From Bdellovibrionota bacterium (GTDB lineage Bacteria; Bdellovibrionota; UBA1018; CAUJDS01), in NCBI GenBank assembly GCA_963169695.1, contig CAUJDS010000020.1, positions 1 through 45,258 of the forward strand: a DNA stretch of 45,258 bases, written 5' to 3'. Shown here piece after piece: positions 41,200-45,258 of this stretch. The position numbers were made by a program, and so were the translations under genes. Position 1 is the first letter of the stretch. Each line of letters opens with the position of its first letter. The notes under the pieces are model-generated. The model made no database searches and was not told the DNA's origin. It was given only the letters and a program-made list of their open reading frames with translations.

Positions 41200-42695
41200 T
41201 GCTTTTTCCGCATTTGCGGAAACAGAATCACATCTCGAATGCTAGCTGCATCCGTAAAAAGCATGACCATTCGGTCAATTCCGATTCCTTCGCCCGCTGT
41301 GGGAGGAAGTCCGTATTCCAAAGCTCGCACGTAGTCTTCATCCATATCGCAGGCCTCGTGATTGCCCTGGGTCTTTGCTTCTACTTGAGCCTCAAATCGG
41401 CGTTTCTGATCAAAGGGATCATTCAATTCTGAAAATCCATTGGCAATCTCACGACCATAAATAAAGAGCTCGAAGCGATCCGTCAAAAACGGATCCTTGT
41501 CATTGCATCGAGATAGCGGCGATACATCGATAGGATAGTGAGTAACAAAAGTCGGCTGAATCAACTTCGGCTCGGCAAAATGCTCAAAGATCGCCATCTG
41601 TAGCTCACCCACGGACATGACGTCTTTAATTGGAATGTGATGAGAAGTGGCAAAGCGAGTCAGCACTCCCTTATTGCGCAACTCCGTGCGGCTATGCTTC
41701 TGGGCAAAGTCAGAATACTCCAATATCGCATGCTCCACACTCAAGCGCCGCCATGCCCCACCCAATTGAATCTCGGTTCCTTGGTAGACAAGTTCGGGCT
41801 TGCCCAAAACCTTAGTAGCCACCGTTCGAAAAAGATCTTCCGTCAGATCCATCAAGTCTTCGTAAGTGGCATAAGCCCAATAAAATTCCAGCATCGTAAA
41901 CTCAGGATTGTGCTGGATCGAAATTCCTTCGTTGCGAAAATTTCTGTTGATCTCAAATACCCGGTCCATCCCACCAACCACCAATCGCTTCAAATAAAGC
42001 TCAGGTGCAATTCGGAGGTAGAGTGGCATATCCAGCGTATGGTGATGCGTTGCAAAGGGGCGCGCCGCCGCACCTCCCACCAAGGGATGCATCATGGGTG
42101 TTTCGACTTCCAAAAAATCTCGTTCCGCAAAATAACTGCGAATGCATTCCACGACCTTCGACCGGCGCTGAAATCGCTCGCGTACCGTCGAGTCGGTCAT
42201 CAAGTCCAGGTATCGCTGCCGGTATTTGATTTCGACATCGGCAATTCCATGAAACTTTTCAGGCAATGGGTGCAGAGCTTTGGTCAAAAGCGTAAGTGTT
42301 TCGACCTTAATGCTAAGTTCTTCCGTCTTGGTTTTGAAGACCGCACCTTTGGCAAAGACAATATCGCCCAAGTCCAATTCCTTAAATCGTTGATAGCCTT
42401 CGTCTCCCAAGGCCGTCTGTTGAACAAAAAGTTGAATGCTTCCGGTCCGATCCTGCAATTGTAGAAAAGCTGCCTTCCCGAAGAGTCGAATGGCCATCAA
42501 GCGACCTGCTACCGTGACAGGGACTGCAAGGGTCTCGAGGGCTTCTTTGCTTTGATCGGAGTACTTTTCGCGCAAGGCGAGCGCGGTATCCTTAGGGACA
42601 AAGCCATTTTTATATACAATGGGCTCGCGCTCTTGAAGCTTCTTGAGCTTCTCGATTCGGACCAGCTCTTGTTCGGACCGTCCTTCTGAGCTCAT
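41196..42695 (-). CDS. lysS: Lysyl-tRNA synthetase, class II
   Basis: LysS charges tRNA-Lys with lysine. The protein (499 residues) has an N-terminal anticodon-binding OB fold (VTVAGRLMAIRLFGKAAFLQLQD, residues about 55-165), followed by the class II catalytic core: motif 1 region with FLEVETPMMHPLVGGAAARPF, motif 2 in FRNEGISIQHNPEFTMLEFY, and motif 3 in YGLPPTAGEGIGIDRMVMLF. The start ATG overlaps the trxB stop as ATGA. It ends the small protein-trxB-lysS unit; its stop shares TTAG with the convergent GT87-like gene. The length and motif set are normal. Confidence 0.97.
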   Translation of the reverse strand: MSSEGRSEQELVRIEKLKKLQEREPIVYKNGFVPKDTALALREKYSDQSKEALETLAVPVTVAGRLMAIRLFGKAAFLQLQDRTGSIQLFVQQTALGDEGYQRFKELDLGDIVFAKGAVFKTKTEELSIKVETLTLLTKALHPLPEKFHGIADVEIKYRQRYLDLMTDSTVRERFQRRSKVVECIRSYFAERDFLEVETPMMHPLVGGAAARPFATHHHTLDMPLYLRIAPELYLKRLVVGGMDRVFEINRNFRNEGISIQHNPEFTMLEFYWAYATYEDLMDLTEDLFRTVATKVLGKPELVYQGTEIQLGGAWRRLSVEHAILEYSDFAQKHSRTELRNKGVLTRFATSHHIPIKDVMSVGELQMAIFEHFAEPKLIQPTFVTHYPIDVSPLSRCNDKDPFLTDRFELFIYGREIANGFSELNDPFDQKRRFEAQVEAKTQGNHEACDMDEDYVRALEYGLPPTAGEGIGIDRMVMLFTDAASIRDVILFPQMRKKH

Positions 42696-43630
42696 GACTC
42701 AAGGGATTCCAAATAGCGCTCGGCATCGATTGCGGCCATGCAACCTGTGCCTGCGGCCGTGACTGCTTGACGATAGTGCGGGTCCGCGACATCCCCCGCC
42801 GCAAAAACTCCCGGCAAGTCCGTTTTGGTCGAACCCGAATGAACCAGCAAATAACCCGCAGGATTGGTCTTCAGTTGGCCTTCAAAAAGTTTGGTATTGG
42901 GTTGGTGGCCAATAGCAATGAACACACCTTGAACTTCAATCTCACGCTTGGCTTTCGTCACAGTATCCTGCAAACGCAAGCCCGTGACTCCATCGGTTCC
43001 CAAGATTTCATCCACTGCTGCATTCCAGATAAAGCTGATCTTTGGATTCTTCTTAGCCTTGTCTTGCATGATTTTGCTGGCACGCAACTGATCACGCCGA
43101 TGAATCAAAACCACCGAACTCGCAAAGCGCGAAAGAAAGCTCGCTTCTTCCAAAGCGGTATCGCCCCCACCGATGACTGCTACTTTTTGGTTCTTAAAGA
43201 AAAAGCCGTCACAGGTTGCGCAGGCACTGACACCCTTGCCCATCAATTTCTTCTCGGAAGGTATGCCCAGCCACTTTGCTGATGCTCCGGTAGAAATAAC
43301 CAAAGACGTGGCCTCGACACTATCGCCCGAGGACAATTCAAGCTTCAAGGGAGAGGATCGTAATTCCGCCTTCACCACTTCGCCGACCACAAAGCGCGCG
43401 CCAAAACGTTCCGCCTGCTGACGAAACTTCGTCATCATGTCTGGACCCATAATACCTTCAGGAAATCCTGGATAATTTTCTACATCGGAGGTCAGGGTCA
43501 ACTGCCCACCTGGTTCCACTCCTTCAATGACGAGCGGAGAAAGGTTAGCTCGCGCAGCATAGATTGCTGCAGTCAACCCGGCAGGGCCTGTGCCTAGGAT
43601 GACGATCTTCTCTTTAGTCATCGAAGCCAT
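42692..43630 (-). CDS. trxB: Thioredoxin reductase
   Basis: TrxB passes electrons from NADPH via FAD to thioredoxin. The sequence has the FAD motif IVILGTGPAGLTAAIYAAR, YPGFPEGIMGPDM, the redox-active CATC in GVSACATCDGFFF, the NADPH motif KVAVIGGGDTALEEASFL and the second FAD segment GVFAAGDVADPHYRQAVTAAGTG. The length (312 residues from ATG 43630) is normal. ATG 43621 is three codons downstream and a longer frame reaches 43660; none changes the folded part. Its start lies inside the last codons of the small gene ending at 43614, and its stop overlaps the lysS start. Confidence 0.96.
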   Translation of the reverse strand: MASMTKEKIVILGTGPAGLTAAIYAARANLSPLVIEGVEPGGQLTLTSDVENYPGFPEGIMGPDMMTKFRQQAERFGARFVVGEVVKAELRSSPLKLELSSGDSVEATSLVISTGASAKWLGIPSEKKLMGKGVSACATCDGFFFKNQKVAVIGGGDTALEEASFLSRFASSVVLIHRRDQLRASKIMQDKAKKNPKISFIWNAAVDEILGTDGVTGLRLQDTVTKAKREIEVQGVFIAIGHQPNTKLFEGQLKTNPAGYLLVHSGSTKTDLPGVFAAGDVADPHYRQAVTAAGTGCMAAIDAERYLESLES

Positions 43631-43820
43631 TGGATCCGGACCTGCCCTCTCCAGACGCAAGGTGTTCCGTATTTACCCACAGCGCATTGACGCCATCGTC
43701 GGACAACCCTTTCAGGAATTTTTCTCGGTCTTTGTGGGTCATGACTCCGCGAGTGAGATTTCTCTCCAATAAACGAACGTCATACTGTTTCTCTTCGGAG
43801 GCTTTCGAAAGAAGTGCCAT
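43614..43820 (-). CDS. Small conserved-looking protein upstream of trxB
   Basis: A 68-residue protein ending in the trxB start region (overlap 17 bases). The sequence QYDVRLLERNLTRGVMTHKD, followed by REKFLKGLSDDGVN, resembles a short family common in delta-proteobacteria-like genomes: K-x-Y-D-x-R-x-x-x-R-N-x-x-x-G-x-[IL/V]-T, then a helix and an LPD-like turn. The charged, helix-forming sequence and its tight overlap with trxB support it being translated. Function is unknown; no binding motif is seen. It probably heads the trxB-lysS operon. The C-terminal GEGRSGSNGFDD tail is probably flexible. Confidence 0.6.
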   Translation of the reverse strand: MALLSKASEEKQYDVRLLERNLTRGVMTHKDREKFLKGLSDDGVNALWVNTEHLASGEGRSGSNGFDD

Positions 43821-43854
43821 AAGTCTTGGGAGTATTGCTAATTGCTAGGGTTTG

Positions 43855-44571
43855 TCAATGCCACGTTTTGGGCTTGGGCTTCTTCTCGGCTTCTTCAGCA
43901 GGATCCACCACCAACCGAAGGTGACTCTTCCCACTGGACTTGGAGGTACGAGACTTCTGGGTCTGTCTCTGGCGCCACTTGGTCGAAACATAAAGAAATA
44001 AAAATCCTGACGCCATTCCGGCGAGATGCGCCACACTCGAAAGTCCGCCCTGCCGCGAATAGAGCGAAGTAAAAAACTCAAGCCCCGCAAGGATCCAGAC
44101 AAAGTGCTTTGCCTTCATCGGAAACAAAAGCATGAAGAGCAAGGTCCGCTCTCCAAAGAAAATTCCGTACGCGGTCAAGAGCCCGTAGATCGCACCTGAC
44201 GCACCAACCATCGGAGTATGAAGTCCTTGAGTGATCCATACTTGGAGCAGAAGGTAGACCAGCCCCGCCGAAATCGAACAAAAGAAGTAATACGTCAAAA
44301 ACCGCCGCGCGCCCCAGAGGGCCTCGATCTCTGATCCCAAGAACAGCAACATCATCATGTTGAGGAATAAATGAGTGGGGTCACCATGAAGAAAGGCATA
44401 AGTCACCAGCTGCCAAACCCAAGCCTGATTCACCAACGCGGCTGGAATCAATCCCAACACGCCAAGGAGGTTGGCACCAAAAAATTGGTCCGCCGTCTGC
44501 TGGATCAAAAACCCCGCAAAGATGGCGATCAGTAAGTATTTGACTGCGGGAGTTAATCGAAAAGGGACCAT
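43855..44571 (-). CDS. Rhomboid-family intramembrane serine protease
   Basis: A 238-residue membrane protein with six probable helices. HGDPTHLFLNMMML is the H-x3-N motif in helix 2, VGASGAIYGLL holds the catalytic Ser in GASG, and SVAHLAGMASGFLF holds the catalytic His (A-H-x-x-G-x-x-x-G), so the protease dyad is complete. A basic, low-complexity C-terminal tail (KWRQRQTQKSRTSKSSG onward) follows the last helix. ATG 44571 has a GAAGG site 8 bases upstream; a GTG at 44589 is also open. Substrates of bacterial rhomboids are mostly unknown. The gene stands alone, 34 bases upstream of the small protein gene. Confidence 0.93.
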   Translation of the reverse strand: MVPFRLTPAVKYLLIAIFAGFLIQQTADQFFGANLLGVLGLIPAALVNQAWVWQLVTYAFLHGDPTHLFLNMMMLLFLGSEIEALWGARRFLTYYFFCSISAGLVYLLLQVWITQGLHTPMVGASGAIYGLLTAYGIFFGERTLLFMLLFPMKAKHFVWILAGLEFFTSLYSRQGGLSSVAHLAGMASGFLFLYVSTKWRQRQTQKSRTSKSSGKSHLRLVVDPAEEAEKKPKPKTWH

Positions 44572-44660
44572 TTTGACAGCCTTCGCCACGCATCCCGCTC
44601 CGTTCGGTGTTCAAAGGTCACACGGAGCTTTGGCGGATAAGTTTAGCTTCTCATACCGCC

Positions 44661-44747
44661 AAAAATAAAAAAAGAGGACCACTACTACCCACCGTAAGCT
44701 GTACCCATTCGACTCCTCGTCGAACCGTGGCTGTAATAGCGGTCCTC
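44661..44747 (-). terminator. 74-base structured element with U-rich end
   Basis: Read on the minus strand, bases 44747-44674 form a long stem: 15-base outer arms (44733-44747 with 44674-44688) pair with two G-U wobbles. The interior holds a perfect 6-base hairpin, TTCGAC/GTCGAA with loop of 5 (44708-44724), and a possible second small stem. The outer stem is followed at 44673-44661 by a T-rich run (seven T, one A, five T). This is the pattern of an intrinsic terminator, but the loop is far larger than usual. It lies 118 bases beyond the toxin stop and 90 upstream of the rhomboid start, so it can end the toxin-antitoxin transcript. It may instead be a small structured RNA ending in its own terminator. 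No tRNA cloverleaf fits. Confidence 0.6.
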
Positions 44748-44864
44748 AGTCAAGTGTCCAAGCTAGAGCACCCACCAAAAGCTCCTCTTGCCCGGACAAT
44801 GCACTGATCGGAATACTCCGGGAGACCTTAAATTTTTGTGCTGACTTAATGCGCCAAGAAGCCG

Positions 44865-45122
44865 CTAACGATAAACCTTGCTACGGTGAGCCACGCGAAC
44901 AACCGTCACAACCAGTCTATGGTCAATAATTTCATAAAGGATGCGAAACACTCCGACTCTTACTCGATAGTACTCATTGTTAGAGAGCTTCTTTGAATCC
45001 GGGCCACGGGGGTTCGAGCTTAGAGCTAAAATCTTTGCAACGATCCGCTTTCGATCGGTCGCCTCAAGCGACTGAATTTCCTTCTTTGCTGACCGAGTGA
45101 TTTCAATCTTATAGCTTTCCAT
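44865..45122 (-). CDS. RelE/ParE-family toxin
   Basis: An 85-residue protein of the RelE/ParE toxin fold: YKIEITRSAKKEIQSLEATD at the N-terminus, KILALSSNPRGPDSKKL in the middle and the core strands YYRVRVGVFRILYEI followed by VVTVVRVAHRSKVYR, where the Arg, Tyr and C-terminal His-Arg-x-x-V-Y residues lie as in RelE-type ribosome-dependent RNases. The start ATG 45122 overlaps the last 14 bases of the antitoxin frame, the usual tight coupling of type II modules. The sequence alone does not separate RelE (mRNA cleavage) from ParE (gyrase). Confidence 0.9.
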   Translation of the reverse strand: MESYKIEITRSAKKEIQSLEATDRKRIVAKILALSSNPRGPDSKKLSNNEYYRVRVGVFRILYEIIDHRLVVTVVRVAHRSKVYR

Positions 45123-45258
45123 CGGATCGCAGCTGCTTCAAAAAGGTGGCAAAATCCGACCGAGGCTCCTTTTTTCGATCCTCAAAAGCAGCCAAATCGC
45201 TCTCATCTTCACTCAGCAGTCCTTTGATCGCATCGTTGACTAAATCCGAGATACTTAC
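45109..45258 (-). CDS. Antitoxin C-terminal part (partial, cut by right edge)
   Basis: An open frame of 49 codons runs from the window edge to TAA at 45109-45111, overlapping the toxin start by 14 bases. It reads SISDLVNDAIKGLLSEDESD then FEDRKKEPRSDFATFLKQL. The first part looks like the second half of a ribbon-helix-helix or RelB/CopG-type DNA-binding region, and the later charged helix is the toxin-neutralising part. The N-terminus lies outside the window. Confidence 0.75.
   Translation of the reverse strand, partial: VSISDLVNDAIKGLLSEDESDLAAFEDRKKEPRSDFATFLKQLRSDGKL

Noticed and set aside
41637-42464. Plus-strand frame of 275 codons inside lysS
   Set aside because: It lies wholly antisense to lysS, a certain gene, with no recognisable domain; long antisense frames commonly arise from codon usage.
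44674-44747. Possible tRNA or tRNA-like gene in the 74-base element
   Set aside because: The length and 7-base end pairing suggested it, but there is no D-arm or T-arm at the correct spacing and no clover-leaf anticodon stem on either strand.

Overview
This 45 kb window is chromosomal DNA from a Gram-negative, diderm bacterium. It carries lipid A synthesis genes (lpxD, lpxA, lpxB, lpxK and an LpxL-type acyltransferase), a heptosyltransferase, BamA, Skp, Lol lipoprotein-sorting components and Mpl. The mix of OM-assembly genes, many two-component regulators, peptidoglycan-remodelling enzymes and secreted proteins of unknown function suggests a Bdellovibrionota-like or other delta-proteobacteria-like lineage. 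That placement is an inference from gene content only; there is no rRNA gene. I found no tRNA, rRNA, CRISPR array, insertion sequence or prophage. Coding density is very high and no gene-free stretch exceeds 300 bases.

Layout. Bases 1-3900 hold poorly characterised envelope proteins: a beta-helix-like lipoprotein cut by the window edge, a secreted coiled-coil/barrel protein, a 7-TM protein, a Cys-rich anchored domain and an SRPBCC protein. Bases 4052-6418 encode a large secreted DUF2961/GH172-like protein. On the minus strand follow lysC, a DMT exporter and an RDD protein (6415-9073), divergent from fabI (9160-9942), which ends at a bidirectional terminator shared with an EF-hand protein. A PcrA/UvrD-like helicase (11353-13410) precedes a 17-T tract and a compact signalling cluster: a 76-residue DHp-only protein, a lone receiver, and a convergent, degenerate NtrC-type regulator. 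Bases 15427-21727 hold cell-wall genes (mpl, a serine hydrolase, an L,D-transpeptidase-fold protein), an FAD oxidoreductase and a GT2 enzyme downstream of ssb, with an OmpR-type regulator that has a non-phosphorylatable receiver.

From 39996 down to about 22800 runs a nearly continuous minus-strand block: LolC/E-type permease, lolD, bamA, skp, lpxD, lpxA, lpxB, lpxK, acyltransferase, DUF3108 lipoprotein, heptosyltransferase, GT4, rpsA, sppA and an outer-membrane barrel protein. Many of these genes overlap or lie less than 20 bases apart, so the block links lipid A and core synthesis, OM-protein assembly and lipoprotein transport. Upstream are a lone GT87-like membrane protein (+), then a small protein-trxB-lysS operon, a rhomboid protease, a 74-base structured element with a U-tract, and a RelE-type toxin with the C-terminal part of its antitoxin at the right edge.

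Most genes are ordinary housekeeping genes. The least expected features are the DHp-only/receiver/degenerate-activator cluster at 13.4-15.4 kb, the GH172-like secreted protein, three convergent gene pairs whose stop codons interlock in the same TTAG tetranucleotide, and the structured element near 44.7 kb. No single complete, clearly new system is evident.
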